DNA of 40,654 nucleotides from an uncultured Eubacteriales bacterium (GCA_902765735.1 CACXBB010000020.1:1-40654); one strand, 5' to 3'; shown: positions 1 to 10,151, counted from the first letter of the stretch. A program made the numbers and translations. Notes: generated by a model not told the origin, from the letters alone.

Positions 1-137
1 ATGCAGTTTCGAGCGGATTTGGCTGCATTTCAAGGCGATTTTCCGCAGGCTTAGTGGGGCTAAGTCAAGGGAAATCAACGCAGAAATGCAGCCAAAGACA
101 CCGAAAATGCGCTTCAGGCATTTTAGAAACACACTCT
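1..137. mobile_element. MITE copy 1, left end cut by window edge
   Basis: This is the right-hand ~137 bp of a small inverted-repeat element whose other copies lie at 1784-1880 and 2700-2908. Its right tip reads GAAACACACTCT followed by TA, the mirror of the GAGTGTGTTTC left tip of the other copies. Comparison with copy 2 shows that only about 25 bp are missing beyond the window start. Inner segments pair with each other (TTTGGCTGCATTTC against GAAATGCAGCCAAA), so most of the element can fold on itself. It has no coding capacity. TA next to the tips suggests mobilisation by an IS630/Tc1-mariner type transposase; this is inference. Confidence 0.8.
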
Positions 138-139
138 AA

Positions 140-1150
140 TTTGAGGAAACCGTTGAGGAGTGCTGGAAGGAGAAGCATTCGGAAGTGAAACTGAATTTTG
201 TCGATTGGAACTGTTACAGCGGAGAAGTCCCGGAAGATCTGGATGTCTTTGTATTCGATGCCACAAGTCTTGATGCGTTTGTCGGCAAGGAATATCTTCT
301 CGCATTATCAGAGGAGGACATACAGGATTATCATGACTTGATTCCTTCCTTCGTGGAGGGATGTCGTGTGAACGGGGTTATCTATGCGGTGCCTCAGATA
401 CTGTGTACAGATCTCCTCTATACGCGCAAAGGTGACAACGCGCTGAAGGATGTGGAAAACATCGGCGAACTCCATGATGCTTTGAGGAACAGCGGATTAT
501 TGTTGGATAAGGAATCCCCCATCATCCAGGTCGCTATGTATTTGCAGGCGCTAACCGACGAGACGCAGCGCTATACGGATCATTATCCTCCCATTGAGGA
601 AGGGATGCTTTCTTCGGAGGCGATGACCTCGCTGGAGTTGATAAGCGATATGCACCAGACAGACCCCGAAGGTGTGCCCGAGGACAGCGGCTGGTATTAT
701 TACGCCCGGAGGTTTGCGGAAGGCATGGGAAGAGCATACATAGGATATTCGGAGTCGATGGATGTCATGGATGAAAACGCATCTGATATGGACTTCCGTC
801 TATTTTCCATGACAGATGATAAAGATGTCCCTCTGTTTTATGTGGATGCTGCCGCAATCAACGCAAAGGTCAGCGATGAAAAGAAAGCGCTCGCGCTTGA
901 TTTTCTCAACATGATCACGGGCAAAGAAATGATGGTAAGGGCATCTGCGAACGGCGGAAACCCACGATATCTGCTTGCGACGAGATACGGTATATATGAT
1001 GCTCTGGCATCCGACTACCCCATCTATGCGGAACTGAAAAACGTCGCAACTGTTCCGAACGCCTGCGTATTCCGGATCAAGCCGGACGGTGACGCATATC
1101 TGGAGGAGGCTGCGAAGCACGTAGGAATCTTGCCATCTTTGGTTGAGTAA
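140..1150 (+). pseudogene. Thiaminase I (thiamine pyridinylase), 5' end split off by a MITE
   Basis: Thiaminase I replaces the thiazole of thiamine with another nucleophile and is normally secreted. The open frame runs from just after the MITE tip to the stop at 1148-1150 (about 336 codons). Features recalled from the Paenibacillus thiaminolyticus enzyme are visible: a DLDVFVFDA strand, PQILCTDLLYTRKG with the catalytic cysteine (codon 404-406), GYSES with the probable catalytic glutamate, and a closing YPIYAEL segment. The family signal peptide and first strand are absent; the MITE stops the frame (TAA at 137-139) directly upstream of FEETVEECW, which still aligns with the family. A GTG at 185 could restart translation after AGGAG-like sequence, but would lack export and the first ~15 homologous residues. 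The fold resembles periplasmic binding proteins, so a generic solute-binding protein is the main alternative, less likely given the Cys and Glu motifs. Confidence 0.8.
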
Positions 1151-1155
1151 TCGAT

Positions 1156-1431
1156 TCACTCTCGAAGGAATACGATTTCTGCTTGCTGCTTTCCTTCTTC
1201 TTCCTCTTCGAGAACCTGCTTCATGGCAGGAGTCAGCGTCCCTTCTGCAAGCTGGATCTTCGCTGTATTCTCTCCTGCAGGTACGGCACCGCCTGCCGCC
1301 TCGGAAGAGCGCCCTAAAAGGCCCGCTTCTACCGCTTTGCCGCTGGCCGTTGCAGCCGCATATTCCGCTATGGCAGTACGCACCTTTGAATATTCGCCTT
1401 CCACAATGGTAAGTGCCGCCTTCGGCGCATA
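1156..1431 (-). pseudogene. C-terminal remnant of an unrecognised protein
   Basis: A minus-strand frame ends at 1156, five bases past the convergent thiaminase stop. Its last ~90 residues look protein-like: charged, alanine-rich and probably helical, with a run of five glutamates near the end. Further upstream (past about 1432) the same frame runs antisense to the PP2C fragment and loses protein character, so the true gene was probably cut near 1432-1437. I do not recognise the family. A tail of a mobilisation or structural protein is possible from context only. Confidence 0.35.
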
Positions 1432-1629
1432 GTGGCGGTAGCGCATACGCTCTACGGCGAAGCGCGCATGCTGGACGCGCTGAACGCAAGTCATTTGGCT
1501 ACACCCGCCGAACTGCTGCCCGCCGTGAAGCGGTCCATCGACGCCTTCGTGGGAGAAGGGCCTCAGTTTGACGACATCATCATGCCGGGCCTGCAATACT
1601 GCGGCAATGGCAACGGTGAAACTGAATAA
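1432..1629 (+). pseudogene. PP2C-family (SpoIIE/RsbU-like) phosphatase, C-terminal fragment
   Basis: The fragment carries the closing motifs of PP2C-type serine/threonine phosphatases of the SpoIIE/RsbU group: YGEARMLDALN, TPAELLPAVK, then AFVGEGPQFDDI, where the paired Asp residues normally bind metal. The family usually continues TML after the DD; here it reads IIM. The N-terminal phosphatase core and any sensor domain are missing, and the DNA upstream belongs to a different remnant on the other strand. It is therefore a truncated leftover, not a working enzyme. Confidence 0.65.
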
Positions 1630-1647
1630 TCGAGAGGGGATATTCAC

Positions 1648-2491
1648 ATGCTGCGTACCAAGACGATTGCTGTTTTCATGATCCTTTTCCTGTTGGCTTG
1701 CCATGTGGGCCTGGCGGAGGAAAGCGCGCCTTACATTGGCATCATTTCCTCAATGCAGAATGAGATCGATCTGCTTCTGTCCTAGAGTGTGTTTCTAAAT
1801 GCCGGGAGATGCAGTTTCGAGCGGATTTGGCTGCATTTCAAGGCGATTTTCCGCAGGCTTAGTGGGGCTAAGTCAAGGGATCGCGCAGGCCGGCATAGGC
1901 AAGATTCTTTCCGCGGCCGGAACGACGGCGATGCTGAACAGATACCCCATATCCTCGGTCCTCTTCACGGGAATCGCTGGCGGTGTGGGCGACGATACCA
2001 AGGTGCTGGACGTCGTCATCGCTACAAAGCTTGTCCAGCATGACTACGGCCAGATCACCAATGATGGCTTTGAGTGGTCTGAAGGATACGATGGCGAAGA
2101 AGGCTATTATCCCTGCGATGCGGGGCTGGTCAAACTCGCCTACGACGCGGCCGTGGTTGTTGTCGGCGGGGATCACGTCTTCCAGGGGGTCGTCGCCTCC
2201 GGAGACCAGTTCGTCGCGTCGGAGAAGTATGTAAAGAAACTGCAAGAGAATCATAACGCCCTTGCCTGTGAGATGGAAGGCGCTTCCATTGCGCTGGTGT
2301 GCGAGCGGTATGATGTTCCGTTTGTGGTCATCCGCACCATGTCGGACAAGGCGGATGGGCTGGCCCATGAGACGTTTGAAAACATGGCTGTTATCGCTGC
2401 GGAGAACTCCTGCAAAATCGTGCTGGAGATGCTGAAAGAGATTAACGTAAATACCGAGAAAACGACAGCTGTCAGCGACGGCATCCAATGA
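1648..2491 (+). pseudogene. Secreted or lipoprotein MTA/SAH nucleosidase, broken by a MITE fragment
   Basis: The family hydrolyses 5'-methylthioadenosine and S-adenosylhomocysteine. Translation from ATG 1648 (GAGGGG ribosome site) gives a hydrophobic signal sequence with a possible lipobox cysteine (LLAC), then YIGIISSMQNEIDLLL, the typical MTAN start, and stops at TAG 1782-1784 where the MITE begins. Homology resumes at 1881 with IAQAGIGKILSAAGTTAML, followed by TGIAGGVGD, the ACEMEGA-type specificity motif and the IRTMSDKAD catalytic aspartate region. About 50-60 family residues between the two parts are missing. The second part is in frame with MITE sequence (ORF from 1799), so a chimeric protein is possible but should lack the first part of the fold. 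Confidence 0.8.
1784..1880. mobile_element. MITE copy 2, right half deleted
   Basis: The element starts with TA then GAGTGTGTTTC and follows copy 1 base for base through the central GGCTTAGTGGGGCTAAG until AAGGGA at 1880, where nucleosidase coding sequence begins abruptly. The right half and right tip are gone, together with part of the host gene, which points to a deletion after insertion. Confidence 0.8.
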
Positions 2492-2492
2492 G

Positions 2493-2699
2493 GACGTCAA
2501 CGGCGAAATGATCGTGTTGGACGACAGTGTCTATCAGGCAGTCGCGGACGGCAGCATTGCCGTTTTCTCAGAAGAGGATACTGTGACCTTCGGCGATGTG
2601 ACGATCTTTGACGTGAACAAGATGCTGGCGGTTAATGGTGTTGCGGACATGGCGGCGATAAACGAACTCGTCGTGAACTGCTTTTACATTGTCAAGATT
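2493..2699 (+). pseudogene. Acetolactate decarboxylase, internal fragment
   Basis: Acetolactate decarboxylase converts acetolactate to acetoin. This open stretch reads NGEMIVLDDSVYQAVADGS, a VTIFDV segment and NCFYIVKI, which follow the family block (LDGEMIVLDG-VYQ ... NLFYAIKI) in order and spacing. It is preceded by the nucleosidase stop, with no N-terminal domain. The downstream half with the zinc-binding histidines is missing: the frame runs into MITE copy 3 and ends there with RVCF-stop. The call rests on recalled family sequence; the fragment is about 65 residues long. Confidence 0.6.
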
Positions 2700-2908
2700 A
2701 GAGTGTGTTTCTAAAATGCCTGAAGCGCATTTTCGGCGTATTTAGCTGCATTTCTGCGTTGATTCCCCTTGACTTGTACGCACCGCCGCTACTCCGCTTT
2801 GCGGAAGCGGCGGCAGCGCCGGGCTGGCAGCCGGAGGCTGCGCAATCGCCTTGAAATGCAGCCAAATCCGCTCGAAACTGCATCTCCCGGCATTTAGAAA
2901 CACACTCT
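2700..2908. mobile_element. MITE copy 3, complete, opposite orientation, longer core
   Basis: Both tips are present: GAGTGTGTTTC at the left and GAAACACACTC at the right, with about 65 bp of imperfect terminal inverted repeat. Read in reverse it matches copies 1 and 2 at both ends, but its centre is a different, GC-rich, hairpin-forming insert (about 2778-2848). The left tip is flanked by TA; the right tip is followed by TG, so the expected target duplication is not intact. Confidence 0.85.
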
Positions 2909-3610
2909 GGTATGGATCGGCTCATAGCCGTCCGCTCGGATACGCTGGTTTCTCTCGTCCATCTGCTGCTGTCCGCGCTGGCGTTTTCTGTATTCCGTAT
3001 CCGTTACCCGCTTGTCCGTGGAAAGCGACAGATCAACCGTGTATAGGTGTTCCCGTTCACAGATACTTTGCAGATGATAATACATGTGCATAATCAGCTT
3101 ATCCGTGGGATGGTGTTTATAGCCTGCTTTCGCGTCAATAGGCTCCTCCATAAAATCCTGCCAGGGCACATCCAGCTTTCGCAGGCTGTTCAGGACGATG
3201 TGGCAGTGGAGGTTGCCGCTGTGGTTGTGGCCGTCCGTATGCGTGACGATCAGCGTTTGATGTCCGGCGAAATAGTGTTTTGCGAACTCCATGCCGATGG
3301 CCTGCACCTTTTCAGGGGTCAGACCATGCTCCGGCACGTCCCGCGGGTCGAAGCTGATGATGTAATGGTGGGCTTTCCGATCATCCTTTCCGAGATTCTT
3401 ATGCCACTGACGGTTCAGCTCCGTGCATTCCGTATTGAACGTGAACGGATTGCAGTTGAGCGCATCCATAATATATCCTTCACGAAACACCATGTCGCCG
3501 TTTTCGTTCAATATGGGCTTCTGCGTGTGACTGTCGTGCCGGAACAGCAGATACCGCTGCATCTGCCCGTAGTTATTGTTTTTTACGGCGATATGCTTCA
3601 GAATAGCCAC
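2894..3610 (-). pseudogene. MOBP-type relaxase, N-terminal domain only
   Basis: Relaxases nick and lead plasmid or element DNA during conjugation. The likely start is GTG at 3608-3610 with GGGAGG upstream, giving AILKHIAVKNNNYG, the usual beginning in clostridial mobilizable elements. Later motifs are HHYIISFDPRD and the metal-binding histidine triad in HTDGHNHSGNLHCHIV; a tyrosine for nicking could be Y14 or Y20. The protein ends after about 238 codons with TRVCF encoded by the tip of MITE copy 3, whereas the family normally continues for hundreds of residues. It is thus truncated. The upstream MobC-like frame overlaps its start by 38 bases. Confidence 0.8.
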
Positions 3611-3752
3611 GAAACTCGCCTCCCATCTTCTCAACTTCATACTTCATGGCGTACAGCTCCGATATGGCGCGCCGGGTGCGCTCGTACATTTCCCTGGAGC
3701 GAACGCCGCCGCCGTTGTAGTGGTGGGCAATCTGGTTGAGGTTGGAGCCTAC
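3573..3752 (-). pseudogene. MobC-like mobilisation accessory protein, C-terminal fragment
   Basis: The minus strand encodes VGSNLNQIAHHYNGGG followed by a helix of about 35 residues and a basic end. GxNLNQIA is the hallmark of MobC-type relaxosome proteins. It lies upstream of and overlaps the relaxase start, the normal gene order. Only about 59 residues remain; the reading frame cannot be joined to anything recognisable beyond 3752, where a DUF5131 remnant begins. Confidence 0.6.
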
Positions 3753-4064
3753 TGGAGGAAATAAGGACGGAGATTCACTGGTGTAAGCATCGGCTCTATC
3801 ATGATGGACTTATGACACAGCGGAAGCTCCAGGTATATCGGCAGCCGCCTGTCAGCCATTGCCTGATTTTCACAGGTTACCGCGATGGTAACGTGTTCCC
3901 AGCCCTCACCCCAGTCATCAGGAAGGTGCTCCGCAATGCGTTCTGGCCGCTTTGTAATCATGAAGAATGAACAGTCTGCGCGTCTGCGAATCGAATCCCA
4001 AGCTTCGTCCCGCCAGCCATCCGCAGAAACATGAAAAAAATCTGAGGAGAAGCAGGTGAAGATC
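3749..4064 (-). pseudogene. DUF5131 (phage Gp37/Gp68-like) fragment
   Basis: The minus strand reads CFSSDFFHVSADGWRDEAW, then FFMITKRPERI, then LPDDWGEGWEHVTIAVTCENQ and LPLCHKSIMIEPML. This is the central block of the DUF5131 family, radical-SAM-like proteins common on phages and mobile elements. The N-terminal cysteine cluster and the C-terminal part are absent on both sides (junctions near 4064 and 3750). An ATG at 3961 exists inside the block but is not a credible gene start. Confidence 0.65.
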
Positions 4065-4065
4065 C

Positions 4066-4401
4066 ATGCGTCTGATGGCCGGTATGGAATGGCACAACGA
4101 TAACGATCTGGTCTTTACCAATGCGCATGGCGACAATCTGGCGATATTCACGTTTTATAACAGCTTGAAAAAGGTGTTCACAGGAATCGGCAGGCCGGAC
4201 ACGAGGCCGCATGACCTTCGGCATACTGCCGCCACCGTCGCCATCGCCAGCGGAGCGGACATTAAATCCGTTCAAAGCATGCTCGGCCACGCCACGGCGA
4301 GCTTCACGCTGAACGTCTACGCCCACACATCCGAGAAGATGATGGAGGACACTGCCGCACGCGTCCAGAACTATTATGATCAGTTAAAATCCATGTTATA
4401 A
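4066..4401 (+). pseudogene. Tyrosine recombinase (integrase), catalytic C-terminal part
   Basis: The 111-residue frame carries HDLRHTAAT (Arg and His of the active site), LGH and NVYAHTSEKM with the nucleophilic tyrosine. The first catalytic arginine and the DNA-arm and core-binding domains are missing; an in-frame stop lies just upstream (4057-4059). Integrative elements in Clostridia usually place the integrase next to their tRNA attachment site, and here a tRNA-Ser 3' end lies 87 bases downstream. It is most likely the last piece of the integrase of the degraded element in 1-4400. Confidence 0.8.
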
Positions 4402-4451
4402 GTATTTAAATGGGGTATATTGTGGGGTACTGTCATTGTTAAGAATGTTAA

Positions 4452-4482
4452 ATGCCTTGAAAACACAGTGTTTTCAAGGCAT
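4452..4482. terminator. Perfect 15-bp palindrome between integrase and tRNA-Ser
   Basis: ATGCCTTGAAAACAC and its exact reverse complement are separated by one base. It could be a terminator for the integrase or part of an attachment region; no T-run longer than four is present. Just upstream (4411-4428) there is a short direct repeat of TGGGGTA. Confidence 0.5.
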
Positions 4483-4487
4483 CTGAT

Positions 4488-4579
4488 TGGCGGAGAAGGA
4501 GGGATTTGAACCCTCGCGGCAGTTATCCCACCCTACTCCCTTAGCAGGGGAGCCCCTTCGGCCTCTTGGGTACTTCTCC
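4488..4579 (-). tRNA. tRNA-Ser (GCU anticodon)
   Basis: The minus strand folds into a class II tRNA: acceptor GGAGAAG pairing with CTTCTCC, anticodon loop CTGCTAA, a long variable arm, a T-loop GGTTCAAATCC and an encoded CCA. Its 3' end faces the integrase remnant, making it the likely attachment site of the old element. Confidence 0.95.
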
Positions 4580-4590
4580 ACGGTATAAAC

Positions 4591-4679
4591 TGGCGGAGAG
4601 AGAGGGATTCGAACCCCCGGTGCCTTTCGGCATCACTGGTTTTCAAGACCAGCGCCTTAAACCACTCGGCCATCTCTCC
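4591..4679 (-). tRNA. tRNA-Ser (UGA anticodon)
   Basis: Acceptor GGAGAGA pairs with TCTCTCC; the anticodon loop is CTTGAAA (anticodon TGA), with a long variable arm, GGTTCGAATCC T-loop and encoded CCA. It lies 11 bases upstream of the GCU tRNA-Ser and shares its promoter. Confidence 0.96.
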
Positions 4680-4700
4680 TGAACCAAACCAGCGATGATA

Positions 4701-4729
4701 ATTATACCATTTCACGTCCCCATTGTCAA
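4701..4729 (-). promoter_or_regulatory. Promoter of the tRNA-Ser pair
   Basis: On the minus strand TTGACA and TATAAT are separated by exactly 17 bases, a full consensus sigma-A promoter that starts transcription about 15 bases before the UGA tRNA. Confidence 0.85.
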
Positions 4730-4773
4730 TACTTTTCGCCGGAGGCGCAAAATATTTACCGCGTCACAAAGGC

Positions 4774-5370
4774 CTAAAACTGTCTGAACAGTGCCACCAG
4801 CTTGCCCAGCACGGCCACGGAATCGGCGTAGATGGGCTGCATGGCGGCATTTTCGGGCTGGAGGCGGACATGCCCGTCCTCATAGAAGATGCGCTTCAGG
4901 GTGGCCTCGTCGTCCACCATGGCGACCACGATCTCGCCGTTCTCGGCGCTGTCCTGCTGGCGAAGCACCACGATATCGCCGTCCAGTATGCCGGCGTCGA
5001 TCATGCTGGTGCCCTGCACCCGCAGGCAGTACAGCTCGTCGCCGCCCAGCATGCTCTGGGGCAGCATGATGTAATCCTCGATGTTCTCGACGGCGAGTAT
5101 GGGCTGGCCCGCCGTCACGCGACCCACCAGCGGCACGCTGCGGCCCCGCTGATGGGAGCCGTCCAGCACCTCGAGCGCCCGGGGCTTGGTGGAATCCCGG
5201 CGGATCAGGCCCTGCTTTTCCAGGTGATTCAGATGGGCGTGCACCGTGGAGGTGGACTTCAACCCCACCGCCGCGCAAATCTCCCGCACCGACGGCGGAT
5301 AGCCCTTGATGTCGATCTCACTCTTGATGAAATCCAGTATTCGCTGCTGATTCTGTGTCGATGAGCGCAT
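4774..5370 (-). CDS. lexA: LexA SOS repressor
   Basis: LexA represses DNA-damage genes and cleaves itself when RecA filaments form. The 198-residue protein has the usual length. Residues 1-65 form the winged helix ([19 protein letters not shown]), the self-cleavage pair is A87-G88 (VTAGQP), and the catalytic dyad is S122 (GTSM) and K159 (ATLKR). The start is supported by GGAGGGG eight bases upstream. Two LexA-type palindromes overlap its promoter, so it should repress itself. It faces away from the tRNAs and lies downstream of the EamA gene on the same strand, but has its own promoter. Confidence 0.97.
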   Translation of the reverse strand: MRSSTQNQQRILDFIKSEIDIKGYPPSVREICAAVGLKSTSTVHAHLNHLEKQGLIRRDSTKPRALEVLDGSHQRGRSVPLVGRVTAGQPILAVENIEDYIMLPQSMLGGDELYCLRVQGTSMIDAGILDGDIVVLRQQDSAENGEIVVAMVDDEATLKRIFYEDGHVRLQPENAAMQPIYADSVAVLGKLVALFRQF

Positions 5371-5402
5371 GCCAACCCCTCCATGCCGTCATTTATGACA
5401 AC

Positions 5403-5441
5403 ATTATAGCACATATGTTCTGTAAATGCAAACATATGTTT
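5403..5441 (-). promoter_or_regulatory. lexA promoter with two LexA boxes
   Basis: The minus strand shows TTGCAT (5426-5431) and TATAAT (5403-5408), 17 bases apart. AGAACATATGTG (5410-5421) lies between them and the perfect palindrome AAACATATGTTT (5430-5441) covers the upstream edge. Both fit the Gram-positive LexA (DinR) pattern GAACNNNNGTTC with one or two changes, and are 20 bp apart. Confidence 0.8.
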
Positions 5442-5443
5442 TG

Positions 5444-6355
5444 TTATGCGCGCTTTTTTTCGGGCAACTGGGCCAGCATGGAGGCCGCCAGCATCAGCGC
5501 GCAGCCCGCGAGGCGGCGGCCGTCGAGCATCTGGCCGTCGAACCAGTCCAACCGGGTGGCCAGCCACTCCCCCACCGCGGCGAACACCGATTCCAGGCAC
5601 ATGATGAGGGAGGCCAGCGTGGGCGGGGTATACTTCTGCCCGAACAGTTGCAGCGTATAGCCGATGGCGCCGGAGATCAGCGCCGCGTACAGCAAGAAGG
5701 GCAGGCACTGCACGATGCCCTCCCGGGTGGGATGCTCGAACAGCAGCGCCACGACCGCCGCGGTCAGCGCGCCGAAGCCGAACTGTATGGCGCTCAACTT
5801 GATGGTGCTCAGATTGCCCGCCAGCCGGTCCACCACGATGATGTGTATGGCGAACACGAACGCGCAGCCCAGGGTGATCAGGTCGCCGGGGTTGACGGAG
5901 AAGCCCTTCCCCACGCACAGCAGGTACAGGCCCGTCACCGACAGCGCCACCCCCGCCCACACCACGGGCCGCACCCGCTGGCCCATGAACAGCCCCATGA
6001 CGGGCACGATGAGTATGTACAGCGCCGTCACGAAGCCGGAGTTGGTCGGCGAGGTGTGCACCAGGCCGTACTGCTGGAGCATCGAGGCCACGCCCAGCAC
6101 CACGCCGATCACCGCGCCCACGCCGATGTGGCGCTTTAGCGGGGGCTCGCTCCCGGGCCTTCCCCCGGCGATGCGTGTGAACAGCGGGGCGGCCGCCGTC
6201 AGCGCAAGAAACGTGATCGTGAAGCGCACGGCCACGAAGGTGGCGGGCTCCACGTAGTCCATGGCGCTGCCCTGAGCCACAAACGCCATGCCCCAGACGA
6301 ATGCGCAGGCAATCAGGTACAGGCTGCCCTTGATCTGTGGATTGATGGGGATCAT
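5444..6355 (-). CDS. EamA/DMT-family transporter
   Basis: The 303-residue protein consists almost wholly of ten predicted membrane helices in two EamA halves. The first begins GSLYLIACAFVWGMAFVAQGSA and the second near DLITLGCAFVFAIHIIVV. Family members export amino acids or other metabolites; the substrate cannot be read from sequence. I chose ATG 6355 over the upstream TTG at 6388 because a likely -10 (TATACT, 6379-6384) overlaps that TTG; GGAAGGA immediately precedes the ATG, an unusually close ribosome site. The gene is divergent from clpB and ends just before the lexA promoter. Confidence 0.88.
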   Translation of the reverse strand: MIPINPQIKGSLYLIACAFVWGMAFVAQGSAMDYVEPATFVAVRFTITFLALTAAAPLFTRIAGGRPGSEPPLKRHIGVGAVIGVVLGVASMLQQYGLVHTSPTNSGFVTALYILIVPVMGLFMGQRVRPVVWAGVALSVTGLYLLCVGKGFSVNPGDLITLGCAFVFAIHIIVVDRLAGNLSTIKLSAIQFGFGALTAAVVALLFEHPTREGIVQCLPFLLYAALISGAIGYTLQLFGQKYTPPTLASLIMCLESVFAAVGEWLATRLDWFDGQMLDGRRLAGCALMLAASMLAQLPEKKRA

Positions 6356-6435
6356 TCCTTCCGGTTTAATATGATACCAGTATACCAACCCGATATTGAG
6401 ATCAAATTAATTTGAGGAATATTTGAAAAAGAGTA

Positions 6436-6463
6436 TTGACAACGCTCCGAAAATGTGTATAAT
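6436..6463 (+). promoter_or_regulatory. clpB promoter
   Basis: TTGACA (6436-6441) and TATAAT (6458-6463) are separated by 16 bases, with transcription expected to start near 6470, right at the CtsR operator. Confidence 0.85.
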
Positions 6464-6473
6464 AGCATCAGAA

Positions 6474-6490
6474 AGTCAAAGAAAGTCAAA
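6474..6490 (+). promoter_or_regulatory. CtsR operator in front of clpB
   Basis: Two AGTCAAA heptamers separated by three bases match the CtsR consensus RGTCAAANANRGTCAAA at every position. The second copy also forms a perfect palindrome with the following TTGACTT (6483-6497). Placed at about +4 to +20, binding would block transcription until heat or protein stress inactivates CtsR. No ctsR gene lies in the window. Confidence 0.88.
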
Positions 6491-6530
6491 TTGACTTCTA
6501 TCATGAAATTCCCTGAAAGGGGGTACGAAT

Positions 6531-9149
<2,619 letters not shown>

Positions 9150-9162
9150 CGCAGAACCATAA

Positions 9163-9195
9163 AACGCCCCGGCGACGCGATGTCGCCGGGGCGTT
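9163..9195. terminator. Bidirectional terminator between clpB and the zinc-ribbon gene
   Basis: AACGCCCCGGCGAC and its exact reverse complement form a 14-bp stem with a 5-base loop between two convergent genes; A and T bases flank it on either side. Confidence 0.85.
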
Positions 9196-9206
9196 ACTTA
9201 TCACGA

Positions 9207-10133
9207 TCAGACCATGTCCTCCTCGTTGAACGGGTCGCCGCAGTTGGGGCAGAACTTGGGCAGGTTTTCGATGTCGGCGGGCATCCAGCCGCACTTGTCG
9301 CAGCGATAGATCACGGGCTTCTTCGCGCCGCAGTTGGTGCAGAACTTGCCGCCGTTGACGCTGCCGCACTCGCACTTCCACTGGCCGGGGTCCAGCGCGG
9401 GCTCGACGGCGATGGGCGCCGGCTGAGCGCCGCGCCTGGGCTTGCCCGCGCCGGTCTGGGGCCGGGAGGCCTCGGCGGCGACGGGCGCGGAGCCCGCCAC
9501 CATGGCGGTGGGCGCGAAGGAGGCGTAGTTGTCGGGATTCAGGTAGTTCTGGAGATCCACGCACTCGGCCTCCAGCTCGCGGTAGAGGGGGCTCAGCGGG
9601 CTGTCGGGCCGGTCGCTGGACACCTCAAACTCTATGCGGTTGCAGAAGGGGGTGTTCAGGTCGATGGCCATGTCGAAGCGGTACTCCACCCGGTAGCGCC
9701 GGGGCGTGTAGGGCACCTGGCGGCCCTCCCGGTCGTGGTGGTAGAGCTCGGTGCGGTTTTCGTGAATGGACGGGCGGATGCCGATCACCTGGGAGACGCT
9801 GAACACATCCGGGTTGTGCGCCATGTAGTTGCTGTCCCGGGTGACGATGAACGTGCCCTGGTTCTCGTCCACATACACCTTGGTGTAGCTGTGGCCGAAG
9901 GCCTTGGTGGGGGTCATGGCCAGCAGCACGCGCTGGTTCTGCTCGCGGTAGGCCAGGTGCTGCCGAATTTCCTCCACGGTGGTCCTGCGGCGGTCCGTCA
10001 GGAAGGGAGAGAGCTTCTTGGCGCAGTCCTTGCACAGGTTGCCGTCCTCCAGCTTGCGGTTGCCCAGCAGGCCGATCTCCCCGCCGCAGATGGCGCAGAT
10101 CTTCTTGTCAAACAGCTTGTTCAGTAGTCCCAT
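9207..10133 (-). CDS. DUF4428-type protein with C-terminal zinc ribbons
   Basis: The 308-residue soluble protein starts with a treble-clef-like module (C13, C16, C34, C37; KICAICGGEIGL ... GNLCKDC) typical of DUF4428. The middle (about 60-215) is a beta-rich domain with no motif I recognise. A low-complexity Ala/Pro linker follows, and residues 252-308 hold eight cysteines in C-x-C and CxxC pairs, two zinc ribbons. A clear AGGAGGG supports the start. It lies 18 bases downstream of an XpaC-like membrane protein gene, so both are probably one transcript. Function is unknown; binding of metal and of protein partners is likely. Confidence 0.8.
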   Translation of the reverse strand: MGLLNKLFDKKICAICGGEIGLLGNRKLEDGNLCKDCAKKLSPFLTDRRRTTVEEIRQHLAYREQNQRVLLAMTPTKAFGHSYTKVYVDENQGTFIVTRDSNYMAHNPDVFSVSQVIGIRPSIHENRTELYHHDREGRQVPYTPRRYRVEYRFDMAIDLNTPFCNRIEFEVSSDRPDSPLSPLYRELEAECVDLQNYLNPDNYASFAPTAMVAGSAPVAAEASRPQTGAGKPRRGAQPAPIAVEPALDPGQWKCECGSVNGGKFCTNCGAKKPVIYRCDKCGWMPADIENLPKFCPNCGDPFNEEDMV

Positions 10134-10151
10134 AATACACCCTCCTATTGA

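Noticed and set aside
1-185. TPP riboswitch before the thiaminase gene
   Set aside because: The upstream DNA is MITE sequence and shows no THI-box motifs.
1143-1412. Plus-strand 89-residue ORF after thiaminase
   Set aside because: It is the complement of a more protein-like minus-strand tail and has no ribosome site.
4402-4500. Second attachment site (direct repeat of the tRNA-Ser 3' end) inside the window
   Set aside because: I saw no other copy of the tRNA 3' end within 1-4400; the other end may lie outside the window or be deleted.
6356-6388. Earlier TTG start for the EamA gene
   Set aside because: It overlaps a probable -10 hexamer and lacks a ribosome site; ATG 6355 is preferred.
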